64,000 bases of DNA from an uncultured Planctomycetota bacterium (GCA_900696465.1 CAADGE010000040.1:45494-109493), one strand, 5' to 3'; positions 47,828 to 56,807 are shown, counted from the first letter of the stretch. Made by a program: numbers and translations. The notes: generated by a model from the letters alone, not told the origin.

Positions 47828-48499
47828 TCAGATCGTACGTTCCAGCTTTAACGATCCGGCCGGCTGAAAACTCGAACCCGCCTCACCCAGCGGGACGAAC
47901 TGGCCTTCCTGGGCGTCGAACTCGAAGACCTGGCCGGTCTCAATTTTGTAGACCCAGCCGTGGAGCGTGAGCTTTTCCTTGGCGATGGCCGCAGCCACCG
48001 CGGGATGCGTCCGCAGATTCTCCAGCTGGACCAGCACGTTTTCCTCGACGGTGGCGGTCAGCAGGGCATCGCCTTTGAGCTCGGTGTATTTTTCACGCAT
48101 GATCCGGCGCGTCGCTTCGGCGTGGCCCAGCCAGCCGCTGACCGCGGGCAGTTCATGGAGAGAGTCCTTGTTGAGCAGGCCCTTCATCGCGCCGCAATGC
48201 GAATGTCCGCAAAGAATGATGTCGCGCACGCCGAGTCCCGCGACGGCGAACTCGATGGTTGCCGTCTCACCGCAGACCGCATTCGCCGAGTACGGCGGAA
48301 CGATGTTGCCCGCATTGCGGAGAATGAACAGGTCGCCCGGATCGGTCTGGGTCATCAGGTTCGGATTGATGCGCGAGTCCGAACAGGTGATGAAAAGGGC
48401 GATTGGGTTCTGGCCGCTGGCGAGCTTCTCGAAGAAAGAACGCCGGGTGCCGATGATTTCCTTCTGAAAATTGTGAACGCCCTGTACGAGTTTCTGCAT
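47828..48499 (-). CDS. Beta-class carbonic anhydrase
   Basis: 223 residues. Zinc ligands are in place: Cys39 (with Asp41-Arg43 in CSDSRINP), His99 and Cys102 in CGHSHCGAM. The family region [13 protein letters not shown] is also seen. It interconverts CO2 and bicarbonate. The ATG follows AAGGAG. With the SulP transporter downstream it probably forms a bicarbonate-handling pair; the C-terminal [18 protein letters not shown] matches beta-CAs of the SulP-linked type. Confidence 0.93.
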   Translation of the reverse strand: MQKLVQGVHNFQKEIIGTRRSFFEKLASGQNPIALFITCSDSRINPNLMTQTDPGDLFILRNAGNIVPPYSANAVCGETATIEFAVAGLGVRDIILCGHSHCGAMKGLLNKDSLHELPAVSGWLGHAEATRRIMREKYTELKGDALLTATVEENVLVQLENLRTHPAVAAAIAKEKLTLHGWVYKIETGQVFEFDAQEGQFVPLGEAGSSFQPAGSLKLERTI

Positions 48500-49548
48500 G
48501 GGGGTACTCCTTGCTCAAATCTGCGGTCAGGCCGCAACACAGTCGTCGGAGAATCAATGTAGCCGGACATCGGGCCATCATGTCGTATGGGTTCCGGATA
48601 GGTTCCGGCTGACGTTGGTTGTAATATTCAGAAATCGTCGTTTCATACCGTCATTGACCGGATACATCGGCCATGATCGGGCGGAATCGGCGATCGTGCG
48701 TGCGCGAATGCGCTGGGGCAGGGGAAATCAACAAAGCAGGGGGGCGCCGAAGCCGTTTCGCCCGTCGCGTTGTGGATCAGCGGCGGGCGGCAGTGAACTC
48801 TGAATCGCCAGACCCCGATGATCCACCGAAGCGCACGTGATGACCGAAGATGTCCGGATTTGCATCGGTGAAACGCGCCGTGCCGAGCGGAGCCGCTCAA
48901 GTGCGTATGCGGACATGGCCCGGCTGGATTCGTGGCGGTTTTCTTCCTGCGGAGTTGTGCGGTGCTCCTCCTCCGTGACGCGATAGGTCGAGGCGGAGGC
49001 CTGCAAGAGGGCGGGCGAGCAGACGATCAGCGTCAGCGTACAGAGAATGGAAGCCGCCGGGCGTATCAGTTCATCGCACACAGATTGTCGGTTTCGCGGC
49101 TGCAAGCGTGTAAGCCCTTATGCACCGGCAACTTCAGATCGTCGCCCGTCCTGACGTAATCGGCATTTTGTTCGGCAAGCTGCATCATGTTAGTGTCGTC
49201 GGGCGTTTCCCGCAAGTCAGACGAGAAAACGACGCCGATTGAAGATTGTCGCAGGACTGCTCCCTGGCGCTACGGATGATAAGATTGGGAAATGTTTTAG
49301 ATATACGGACCAGACGGTCCTTGGTCTGGCAATGCTCCCGTCGTCCGAACACGCTGGATACGGTCGCGGTACGTCCGGAAGACACAGTACTTGTGTCGAA
49401 TGTCCCGAAATCAGGCCCATTTCCTTCCTGGGTCAGGATGAAATCTCCGAGCGTTCTCGAGGGCGACCGATGATTCATATGTTATGGTATAGGGTGTGAA
49501 AGTGGGCGAGTGCGCGAATGCGGGTCGGTTCTGCCGGAGGTGTGGCCC
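48500..49548. other. Long intergenic region, possibly one small gene
   Basis: About 1.05 kb between the divergent carbonic anhydrase and sigma factor genes. A single weak candidate gene lies at 48728-49105 (minus). From about 49230 to 49500 the composition is AT-richer, with a 6-bp hairpin CCAGAC/GTCTGG near 49306-49327. No RNA family was recognised. Confidence 0.4.
48728..49105 (-). CDS. Possible small secreted protein, uncertain
   Basis: 125 residues. The N-terminus has a signal-like hydrophobic segment (SILCTLTLIVCSPALLQASA) followed by a hydrophilic, Glu/Arg/Ser-rich stretch. No family recognised. The codon usage is not strongly coding in its second half, so it may be spurious. No Shine-Dalgarno was found. 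Confidence 0.25.
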   Translation of the reverse strand: MQPRNRQSVCDELIRPAASILCTLTLIVCSPALLQASASTYRVTEEEHRTTPQEENRHESSRAMSAYALERLRSARRVSPMQIRTSSVITCASVDHRGLAIQSSLPPAADPQRDGRNGFGAPLLC

Positions 49549-50121
49549 ATGACCAACGAGGATACTGCAATCATCGACGAGTCGGCCCTTCTCGCCGGCT
49601 ACCGAAAGGGATCGGACGAGGCCGGCGCCCGCCTGATGGAGCGCTACTGGTCGCCGATCTATCGCTTCTGCCTCTCTTACCTCAGCGATGACGCACTCGC
49701 GGAAGACGTCGCACAGGAGACCTTCACCAAACTCGCCAGTACGGACGAGCCGCCCTCGGGTGATCTGAAGCCGTGGCTCTACAAGGTCGCTCGCAACCGT
49801 TGTCTCGACATCCTCCGTCGCCATGAGCGCAGCCCGACGTTCAACCGCCCATTCCGCACGGGATTCGACGCCGCCGGCAAGACGGCCGGTCCTTCGACGC
49901 GCGTGGCCAACCACGAGCGACAGGAACTTCTGCGCGAGATTATCTCCGCCATGCCGGAAGAATACCGCAGCGTGCTGATGCTCAAGCACATCGAAGGACT
50001 CTCCCGGCTGCAGATTGCCGAGACGCTGGGTGTCAGCGAGCCGACGGTCAAGGGCCGGCTGGTTCGGGCCTCCGAATACCTCCGTGAGGAACTGCGCAAG
50101 GTCAGCGGGATACAGCCATGA
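49549..50121 (+). CDS. ECF RNA polymerase sigma factor
   Basis: 190 residues from the ATG at 49549, preceded by GGAGG. Sigma region 2 is RLMERYWSPIYRFCLSYLSD to QETFTKLA, and region 4 is AMPEEYRSVLMLKHIEGLSR to LGVSEPTVKGRLVRASEYLR. There is an Arg/Pro-rich linker between. It overlaps the next gene as ATGA. ECF sigma factors coupled to Ser/Thr kinases are characteristic of Planctomycetota; activity is likely controlled by the kinase product. Confidence 0.92.
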   Translation: MTNEDTAIIDESALLAGYRKGSDEAGARLMERYWSPIYRFCLSYLSDDALAEDVAQETFTKLASTDEPPSGDLKPWLYKVARNRCLDILRRHERSPTFNRPFRTGFDAAGKTAGPSTRVANHERQELLREIISAMPEEYRSVLMLKHIEGLSRLQIAETLGVSEPTVKGRLVRASEYLREELRKVSGIQP

Positions 50122-52385
50122 GTTGTGACATGTCGCGAGAGCGTCTCTGGACCTGGGTCCAGGGCGAGGACGACGATGCTTCGTCGCGCGCAGAAATCGC
50201 GGCGCACGTCGAGGTCTGCCCCTCGTGCAAGAGCGAGCTGGCGGAGATGCGCGACATCCTCGGCGATCTCGAGTCCGTGGTCGCCGTGCCGGCGAAGGCC
50301 GCGCCGAGCATACCGGACCACATCGGCGATTACCGCGTGGTGCGGCGGATCGGCCACGGCGGCATGGGTGTCGTCTACGAGGCCGAGCAGTCCGAACCGC
50401 GGCGCAACGTTGCGCTGAAGGTTATCCTCGGCGGTCAGCACGTCTCCGAGTTGCAGATCCGGTATTTCCAGCGAGAAGTGCAGACCCTCGCCCGGCTGAA
50501 CCATCCGGCGATCGCCGCAATTTACGACGCCGGTCGCACCGAGGACGGCAATCACTTCTTTGCGATGGAACTCGTGCGCGGCGCGAGTCTCATGGACTAC
50601 GCATCACCGCTGGGGATTCGCGAGCGCCTGATGCTCTTTCGCAAGGTATGCGAGGGAATCAGCTATGCCCACCAGCGCGGCGTACTCCACCGCGACATCA
50701 AACCTTCGAACATCCTTGTTGTTGACGACGCATCCGCCGAAAACCGGTCGTCGTTCACTTTGCCCTTCACGTCAAGTGCAACTCGCGCCGGACAACCGAA
50801 GATTCTGGATTTCGGCGTCGCCCGGATCATGGAAGAAGACGCGGCTTCGCCGACCATCCACACGGAAAGCGGCCGCCTGATGGGGACGCTGCCGTACATG
50901 AGCCCGGAGCAGGCCGCCGGCCATCCGGATCAGATAGATGTCCGCAGCGATGTGTATGCACTTGGGGTCGTCTTGTACGAGCTGCTGACCGGCTCGCTGC
51001 CGTACGACGTGCGTTCCGCGTCGTTGCTCTCGGCGGTCAAGATCATCTGCGAGCAGCAGCCGGTCGGCCCACGGGCGGTGAACTCGGACGTGCCGGGCGA
51101 TGTCTCGACGATCGTCCTCAAAGCGCTGGCCAAAGAGCCGGAGCGGCGTTACCAGAGCGCGGCGGCGTTGGCGGATGACATCGAACGCTACCTCTCCGGC
51201 CAGGCGATTCACGCACGGCCCGCAAGCACGACGTATCAGCTTCGTAAGCTGGTGGCGCGGCACAAGGCGGTCTCCGCGCTGGCAGCGATGCTGCTGTTGT
51301 CGGTGCTGGGCGGCGGCATCGGCATGATGATTCATGCCAATCGGATCGCCGAGGAAGCCCGCAAGTCACAACGGCTCAGCGCGGTGATCTCCACGCTGTA
51401 CGAGTCAGCCGATCCGTGGAAGACGGGCCGCACGGACATGAGCGTGTTGGAGGCGCTCGATCTGAAGTCGAAGGAACTGGCGAGCGAGCTGGAAGATGAC
51501 CCGCTGGTCGCCGCGGCCGTGCGGAACACAATCGGCAATCTGTACAAGGGCCTGACGAAACTCGAACCGGCGGAGCTGCACCTTCAATACGCCCTGGAGA
51601 CCCGCCGCAAGCTGCTCGGCGACGATCATGCCGACACGGCCGAGAGCATGAACGACCTCGGCGAGCTGCGCTATGAACAGGCACGGCTCGAAGAAGCCGA
51701 AACGCTCTGGCGGCAGGCCCTGGCCGTTCGACGGAGTCGGCTAGGCGACGAGTCGGCCGCAGCCGCCGAAACGCTTAACAACCTCGGCAACCTGCTTCGG
51801 CGAAAGGGCGATCTCGATGAGGCCCAGGAGGACCTGGAAGAGGCGATCCGCATCCGTCGACGGCTGCACGCCGAGGCGCAGACCAATCCGCATGCGAATG
51901 CCAGGCAGCGAAACAAGGCCCGCAACGACGTGGCCCAATCGCTCAACAATCTTGCCGGTCTTTTACGCAGCAGAAAGTCACCGGACGCGCTGGCCCAGGC
52001 GGAGCGTCATTATCGCGAGGCCCTCCGCATCCGCGAGGAGACGCTCGGATCGCAGCATCCGGAAGTCGGCAAGATGCACAACAACCTCGGCAAGCTCCTG
52101 CAGGATCGCGGTGATTACGCCGGCGCCGAGCAGTCTTTCCAGAGTGCGTTGCAGATCCTGCGCGGACAGCAGGGCATCGGGCAGAATCATCAGTTCGTCG
52201 CCCGCCTGCTCCACAGCTATGCGGAGGTCAAGCTGGCGATGAATGATCCGGCGGCGGCTCGGGCGCTTTGCGAGGAAGCACTCGACATGCGGCGACGGCT
52301 GCTCGGCGACACACATCCTGAAACGATCGAATCAATGAAACTGCTCGAGTCGATCACCGGCGCGGTCGCTCACAACCGCAGGTAG
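50118..52385 (+). CDS. Ser/Thr protein kinase with zinc finger and TPR repeats
   Basis: 755 residues. N-terminal zinc-finger motif of the anti-sigma type (AAHVEVCPSC, residues 27-40). Kinase domain about 70-355: glycine loop IGHGGMGVVYEAE, ALKVI, HRDIKPSNILV, DFGVA and SPEQ. One transmembrane helix near 387-408 (VSALAAMLLLSVLGGGIGMM). Then at least five TPR units of the kinesin-light-chain type (for example TAESMNDLGELRYEQARLEE, AETLNNLGNLLRRKGDLDEA). The kinase faces the cytoplasm, the TPRs the periplasm. Probable membrane signal receiver that controls the sigma factor encoded just upstream. Confidence 0.92.
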   Translation: MSCDMSRERLWTWVQGEDDDASSRAEIAAHVEVCPSCKSELAEMRDILGDLESVVAVPAKAAPSIPDHIGDYRVVRRIGHGGMGVVYEAEQSEPRRNVALKVILGGQHVSELQIRYFQREVQTLARLNHPAIAAIYDAGRTEDGNHFFAMELVRGASLMDYASPLGIRERLMLFRKVCEGISYAHQRGVLHRDIKPSNILVVDDASAENRSSFTLPFTSSATRAGQPKILDFGVARIMEEDAASPTIHTESGRLMGTLPYMSPEQAAGHPDQIDVRSDVYALGVVLYELLTGSLPYDVRSASLLSAVKIICEQQPVGPRAVNSDVPGDVSTIVLKALAKEPERRYQSAAALADDIERYLSGQAIHARPASTTYQLRKLVARHKAVSALAAMLLLSVLGGGIGMMIHANRIAEEARKSQRLSAVISTLYESADPWKTGRTDMSVLEALDLKSKELASELEDDPLVAAAVRNTIGNLYKGLTKLEPAELHLQYALETRRKLLGDDHADTAESMNDLGELRYEQARLEEAETLWRQALAVRRSRLGDESAAAAETLNNLGNLLRRKGDLDEAQEDLEEAIRIRRRLHAEAQTNPHANARQRNKARNDVAQSLNNLAGLLRSRKSPDALAQAERHYREALRIREETLGSQHPEVGKMHNNLGKLLQDRGDYAGAEQSFQSALQILRGQQGIGQNHQFVARLLHSYAEVKLAMNDPAAARALCEEALDMRRRLLGDTHPETIESMKLLESITGAVAHNRR

Positions 52386-52492
52386 GTTGCCGAGTACGAT
52401 TCGGTTCTTCACCCGCGCGGTTGCCCATCTGCCGGTTTTTCACGAACAATTCACACGCTGCCGGTCTTGGTGGCGGGTAGGGCGAATCTCGA

Positions 52493-52498
52493 TATAAT
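52493..52498 (+). promoter_or_regulatory. -10 box of the SRP RNA gene
   Basis: Perfect TATAAT about 40 bp upstream of the SRP RNA helix. No consensus -35 at standard spacing was found. Confidence 0.5.
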
Positions 52499-52535
52499 CC
52501 TGCGTTCGGCCCGCGATGGCCGGGGGAATCGGCAT

Positions 52536-52668
52536 CGCGCCCTGAAATGCTGTGGCCTGGTCTCATGCAATGCGCTTGCAGCAGACAACGGGTCAGACTG
52601 GAAACAGAGCAGCCCAGCTGTGGTAACCATGTGCCGTGAGGTGCTGGGCCGCAGCATTTCACGGCGCG
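52536..52668 (+). ncRNA. ffs: Signal recognition particle RNA (small type)
   Basis: The conserved domain IV is recognisable at 52590-52615: GGG-TCAG-A-CTG-GAAA-CAG-A-GCAG-CCC, with a GNRA tetraloop and the TCAG/GCAG symmetric loop that binds Ffh. The ends form a long helix: CGCGCC then TGAAATGCTG (about 52536-52552) pairs with CAGCATTTCA then GGCGCG (about 52652-52668). Total length fits the short 4.5S type without an Alu domain. It lies directly before dnaX, as in Bacillus (scr-dnaX). Exact ends are approximate. Confidence 0.85.
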
Positions 52669-52699
52669 ACCAGCCCCGCAGAACACCCGAGAGCGATCG

Positions 52700-54196
52700 A
52701 TGTCCTACACGGTGCTCGCCAGAAAGTTCCGCAGCCGGACCTTCGACGAGGTCATCGGTCAGGGTGCGATCACAGCTACACTCAAGAACGCCATCACCCA
52801 GGATCGCGTGCACCACGGCTATCTCTTCTGCGGCACGCGCGGCGTCGGCAAGACGTCGATGGCCCGCATCCTCGCCAAAGCGCTGAACTGCCTGTCCTCC
52901 GACAAGCCCACCGCCTCGCCCTGCGGCACGTGCGACGCCTGCGAGATGATCGCCCGCGGCGAGGACATCGACGTGGTTGAGATCGACGCGGCCAGCAACA
53001 CCGGCGTTGATAACATCCGGGAGCTGCGGAGCAATGCCGTCTTCCGGCCGACGCGCTGCCGATACAAGATTTACATCATCGACGAAGTCCACATGCTCAG
53101 CACGGGCGCCTTCAACGCCCTGCTCAAGACACTGGAGGAACCGCCGTCGCACGTGAAGTTCATCCTCGCCACGACCGAGGTGCAGAAAGTACCCGCGACG
53201 ATCCTCAGTCGCGTGCAGCGGTTTGATTTCAAGTCCATCACGCCGGCAGAGATTGCTGATCAGCTCTCAAGCATTTGCCGAGCTGAAGGCGTCGAGGCCG
53301 AGCCGGACGCACTCAAGCGGCTGGCCCGGCTGGCCAACGGCTCGATGCGCGATGCGCTCTCTCTGCTCGATCAGGTCATGTCGATGGGACGGATGCGGGT
53401 CTCGTTGGAGATTGTCAACGAGTTGCTCCCCGTCGCGCACGATGAACTCTTCGCCGAGCTGATTGACCGCCTCGCCGACGGCGATGCGGGCGGCGCCGTT
53501 GCTGTTCTGGATCGCAGTCTGTCGCAGGGGCGCTCGCTGGATGTGCTCTGCGGGCTGCTGATCGGGCAGATCCGTGACCTGATGATGCTCCGGATCTGCG
53601 GTGCCGAGACGGACCTCGTGGATGTGCCGGCCGGCCTGCGGACTAAGCTGGTGGAGCAGGCGGCGCGGTTCGATTCGGGGGCCTATGTGTACATGATCAC
53701 GGTGCTCGAAGAGTTGCGGCGCAGCGTGAAGAGCAGCGGCAGCGGCCGGGCCTTGGTGGAGGCGGCCATCATTCGTCTGGCGGAGTCGTCGAAGTTTTCG
53801 TCGATCGAGTCGCTGCTGGCTCAGCTCGAAGGCGGCGGTGTCGCACGAACCGCAGCGGCCCGCGAATCTGCACCGACCACCGCCCGAAGCCCGCAATCGA
53901 CAACGCCGCCGGCCGTTCGATCCTCGTCGGCAGGTTCAGCGCTGCCGCCCGTACCTGCCGCGCCGGCTGTTCCGGCTGCGGCACCGGCCCGCACGCGGCG
54001 AACGGCCCGCCCCGAGGGGGTGCATGTCCCTCCGGTTGCGACCCCCGCGCCAACGCGGCGCGTGACGCAGGCGGACCTGAAAGCGGCGGCCTCCGAGCCG
54101 ATGGTGCGTGCGGCGATGGAAGTCTTCGGCGGACAGATCGTAGACGTACAGCGCAGCGCCTCCGCCTCGACACCAATTCAGGATTCTCAAAAGTAA
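52700..54196 (+). CDS. dnaX: DNA polymerase III subunit gamma/tau
   Basis: 498 residues, clamp-loader ATPase of the replisome. Begins MSYTVLARKFRSRTFDEVIG; Walker A CGTRGVGKTSMARILAKALN; zinc site with cysteines in SPCGTCDACEMI; Walker B IIDEVHMLSTGAFNALLKTL; sensor 1 LATTEVQKVPATILSRVQRF. The C-terminal 130 residues are Ala/Pro/Ser/Arg-rich, as in tau, but shorter than in E. coli. It is preceded by SRP RNA and followed by ybaB and recR. Confidence 0.97.
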   Translation: MSYTVLARKFRSRTFDEVIGQGAITATLKNAITQDRVHHGYLFCGTRGVGKTSMARILAKALNCLSSDKPTASPCGTCDACEMIARGEDIDVVEIDAASNTGVDNIRELRSNAVFRPTRCRYKIYIIDEVHMLSTGAFNALLKTLEEPPSHVKFILATTEVQKVPATILSRVQRFDFKSITPAEIADQLSSICRAEGVEAEPDALKRLARLANGSMRDALSLLDQVMSMGRMRVSLEIVNELLPVAHDELFAELIDRLADGDAGGAVAVLDRSLSQGRSLDVLCGLLIGQIRDLMMLRICGAETDLVDVPAGLRTKLVEQAARFDSGAYVYMITVLEELRRSVKSSGSGRALVEAAIIRLAESSKFSSIESLLAQLEGGGVARTAAARESAPTTARSPQSTTPPAVRSSSAGSALPPVPAAPAVPAAAPARTRRTARPEGVHVPPVATPAPTRRVTQADLKAAASEPMVRAAMEVFGGQIVDVQRSASASTPIQDSQK

Positions 54197-54205
54197 GGAG
54201 CGACC

Positions 54206-54550
54206 ATGTTCGGCGGACTCGGAAATATCACCGGCATCATGAAGCAGGCCCGCGAGATGCAGAGCAAGCTCAAGGAAATGCAGGAGCACATCGCCAACAC
54301 GCGCTACGAGGCCGACAGCGGGGCCGGCGCGGTGACCGCGACGGTCAACGGCAAGCAGGAGCTGCTGGCCATCAAGATCAGCCCGGAGACGGTGCAATCC
54401 GGCGACGTGGAGATGCTTGAAGACCTCGTGCGATCGGCGGTCTGTGCGGCCCAGCGTAAGGCCACGGAAGGCGCGAAGGCGAAAATGAGCGAACTGACCG
54501 GCGGCATGAACCTGCCCGGCCTGGAGGGGCTCATGGGCGGCGGTGCCTGA
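54206..54550 (+). CDS. YbaB/EbfC nucleoid-associated protein
   Basis: 114 residues, small DNA-binding dimer. Opens with MFGGLGNITGIMKQAREMQS and has the AGAVTATVNGKQELLAIKIS strand pattern of the family, then a C-terminal helix with a Gly-rich end. It lies 9 bp after dnaX and before recR, the conserved dnaX-ybaB-recR order. Confidence 0.95.
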   Translation: MFGGLGNITGIMKQAREMQSKLKEMQEHIANTRYEADSGAGAVTATVNGKQELLAIKISPETVQSGDVEMLEDLVRSAVCAAQRKATEGAKAKMSELTGGMNLPGLEGLMGGGA

Positions 54551-54622
54551 GTTGCGGTCGCGCCGCCATCCCGACTGCGATTATCTGCCTGATTGGTAGC
54601 GGCACCATGCCCGCTTGAGTTT

Positions 54623-55225
54623 ATGGCTTCATCCACGCCGCCATCGCTGACCCGTCTCATGCAGGAGTTCGAAAAGCTGCCAGGTATCGGACCTCGCAGT
54701 GCCGAACGGCTGGCATTCCACATCCTCAAGTCCGACAAGGAGGCGGCCCTCGCTCTGGCCGGGGCGATTCGCGAGGTGAAGGAAAACGTCCGCCATTGCC
54801 GCGTCTGCTACAACCTGACCGAGGCCGATCCCTGTCCGATCTGTGCCGATCCGCGACGCGAGCAGTCGGTCATCTTCGTTGTCGAACAGCCCAACGATGT
54901 GGTTCTCCTGGAGTCCACCGGTCTGGTCCGCGGCGTTTATCACGTGCTGCTCGGCCACATTGCCCCGCTCGACGGCATCGAGCCGGGCGACCTGACGATC
55001 GACGCCCTGGTGGCCCGCGTGAAGAAGGGCGGCGTGAAAGAGATCGTGCTGGCTACAAACCCGACGCTCGAAGGCGAAGGCACCGCCCTGCACATCAAGA
55101 GTGTCCTCGCGGATTTGCCCGTTCAGATCACGCGCCTGGCCCGAGGTCTACCCAGCGGCTCGCAGATCGAATACGCCACGCGGGCGGTCTTGCAGGATGC
55201 GATCGACGGGCGACGGGTGTTTTGA
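54623..55225 (+). CDS. recR: Recombination mediator protein RecR
   Basis: 200 residues from the ATG at 54623. It has the N-terminal HhH (LPGIGPRSAERLAFHILKSD), the four-Cys zinc finger CRVCYNLTEADPCPIC, the Toprim region (VIFVVEQPNDVVLLESTGLV, GVYHVLLGHIAPLDGIEPGD) and the Walker-like C-terminus RLARGLPSGSQIEYAT. RecR works with RecO and RecF to load RecA at gaps. Part of the dnaX-ybaB-recR group. Confidence 0.97.
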   Translation: MASSTPPSLTRLMQEFEKLPGIGPRSAERLAFHILKSDKEAALALAGAIREVKENVRHCRVCYNLTEADPCPICADPRREQSVIFVVEQPNDVVLLESTGLVRGVYHVLLGHIAPLDGIEPGDLTIDALVARVKKGGVKEIVLATNPTLEGEGTALHIKSVLADLPVQITRLARGLPSGSQIEYATRAVLQDAIDGRRVF

Positions 55226-55253
55226 ACCGCAACCAACCAGTATCGCAAGCTTC

Positions 55254-56204
55254 TTAACTCGACTCCACGAATTGCATGTCTTCCAGCGTGCTGCCGACGT
55301 CAAGACGAAATTCTCGCTGGGCTATCGGAAAGTTTTCCGAGACAACGCAGTAAGTAAGCAAATACGAGCCTGGTTTGTCTATCCTCGGGATTGCCTCTGT
55401 CCAATCGGTATGGGGATTGAATCGGATATATTGAGGTGATTTGTGCAATACCCAGAGCGCATCAAAGGCGCGATTTTGCCCGGGCATGATCGCTACACTC
55501 GGGCTCAGCGCTCCTCGCCACTTGTATTCAACGGTTTCAAGTTGCCTTTCTGCCTGGACCTGACAGTCGAAGAGACGGACAAGATGTACATTACAATTGA
55601 AGGCCGGCTTGTCTTTGTGCCAGTTCTTTACGTCGACATGGAAATATCTTCCCCAGGGATGACCGTCTAACGCTGCATTGTGAGCATCAATAAACTGCGA
55701 ACAGTCAGTTCTGGACAACTCTAATCTCGATTGCCAGTTCGGATTCCAGTTCCGCGCTCTTATTTCTTGCACGATTTGGACTGGCAGAGAATCTCGATTC
55801 TCGAAGTGCCTTGTATTGCCTTGCAGAAATTGCATGACGCCCGCTTCGTTTTCAACACTCTCTTCACGGAACAGAATAGCTTCAAGATTGAGATAGGACG
55901 CGATGGCGAGTTCCTGGTGTGAAAACAGAGAGCCCCGATAATCATTCTTGTTTGCGAGCTGTTCACGCCTAAAATCGATGAACAAGAAGTACTCCGAGTC
56001 TGCGATTTTTTTGAAGATCGCTTCCTTCACGCCATTCAGATTTTGCTGCGCGACGGCAACGTATGGATCGAAACCCAAGTTCTCCAGCTCTTGGGAAATC
56101 TTCATCGCGATCTGCTCTTCCTGCGTGTTGCGGCGCTGTCCGCAGCTGATAAAAACCCGAGCTTTTGGGCAATCTTGATCCATTGGAGCGAACGCCTGAT
56201 TCAT
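55254..56204 (-). CDS. TIR-like domain protein, putative defence effector
   Basis: 316 residues. Residues about 14-125 resemble a TIR fold: ARVFISCGQRRNTQEEQIAM, ELENLGFDPYVAVAQQN, IFKKIADSEYFLFIDFRRE, and SLFSHQELAIASYLNLEAIL, in which the HQEL Glu is where TIR NADases have their catalytic Glu. The remaining 190 residues (rich in Trp, Asn, His) are an unidentified domain. The gene is AT-richer than its neighbours, a sign of transfer. Its ATG overlaps the stop of the DUF5615 gene as ATGA. TIR NAD-degrading immunity is a hypothesis; a signalling role is also possible. Confidence 0.65.
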   Translation of the reverse strand: MNQAFAPMDQDCPKARVFISCGQRRNTQEEQIAMKISQELENLGFDPYVAVAQQNLNGVKEAIFKKIADSEYFLFIDFRREQLANKNDYRGSLFSHQELAIASYLNLEAILFREESVENEAGVMQFLQGNTRHFENRDSLPVQIVQEIRARNWNPNWQSRLELSRTDCSQFIDAHNAALDGHPWGRYFHVDVKNWHKDKPAFNCNVHLVRLFDCQVQAERQLETVEYKWRGALSPSVAIMPGQNRAFDALWVLHKSPQYIRFNPHTDWTEAIPRIDKPGSYLLTYCVVSENFPIAQREFRLDVGSTLEDMQFVESS

Positions 56205-56562
56205 TCACTGCCACCGCGTATGCGAATTTTGGTGTCCTCGACGATCCAAAGACGCCCTTCAAGGGGTTCGATTTCGAGTGCGTCCATGAGACGCCGCAGA
56301 ACGAAGAGGCAGTGTGCCCGGCTTTGTGAACCCTGCCGTAATACGATGCAACCGGGACCGTCCTCGGGCGGATAATTGCGCATGTTCGCGAAACCCAGAT
56401 CAAATGTGATCAAGATGCGATTTCGACATGACAGATACCGTGTATCTCCATATCTACACGGCCACGCATGTTCTGGTCCCAGACTCTTACCGCGTCGTGT
56501 CCGGCCTGTCGAAGGTGATCGGCTACATCCGGATGCACATTCTCGTCCGTCTTGAATTTCAT
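56201..56562 (-). pseudogene. DUF5615 PIN-like toxin, frameshifted
   Basis: The ATG at 56560-56562 begins MKFKTDENVHPDVADHLRQA, continuing through DAVRVWDQNMRGRVDMEIHG to HVE, as in DUF5615 (PIN-like, Mut7-C-related) proteins; the frame then breaks at about 56419-56423 and stops. In the next frame the expected NRILITFDLGFANMRNYPPE and IVLRQGSQSRA continue to RIRGGSE and a stop at 56201. Adding one A to the AAA run at the break restores one 120-residue frame. It is a true pseudogene, a recoding site or a sequencing error. Start overlaps the DUF433 stop (TGATG). Confidence 0.8.
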
Positions 56563-56798
56563 CAGGCCGCACCCGATAGCGGGACGACGCGCTCGCGGAC
56601 CTGCTCGGCCGCGTAGAGGATGGCCGCCTGCACGTCCTCCGGTGTCACTCGATACGCCTTCGCAATGGCCTCGTGGCTCTCATTTGCCGCGACATTGTCC
56701 AGGATGACAGATACCATCACGCGTGTACTCTTCATGCACGCGCTGCCGTGGCAGACGTTCGGGTTAACCGTAATCCGATCTCGCCAGCCCATGTTCAT
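56562..56798 (-). CDS. DUF433 antitoxin-like protein
   Basis: 78 residues with the DUF433 pattern: DRITVNPNVCHGSACMKSTR, then VMVSVILDNVAANESHEAIA and YRVTPEDVQAAILYAAEQVR. DUF433 is a small winged-HTH-like protein that typically precedes DUF5615 toxins and is regarded as the antitoxin. The gene starts 9 bp after the hmgA stop codon on the same strand, so it could be read through from hmgA, and its stop overlaps the DUF5615 start. Confidence 0.85.
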   Translation of the reverse strand: MNMGWRDRITVNPNVCHGSACMKSTRVMVSVILDNVAANESHEAIAKAYRVTPEDVQAAILYAAEQVRERVVPLSGAA

Positions 56799-56807
56799 GC
56801 CTCCATT

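Noticed and set aside
46020..47867. 615-residue plus-strand frame opposite the SulP gene
   Set aside because: Mirror of the SulP membrane helices; Asp/Gly/Arg-rich with no family resemblance.
49245..49500. Small frames in the region before the sigma factor
   Set aside because: Overlapping short frames in several phases with no ribosome site or family resemblance.
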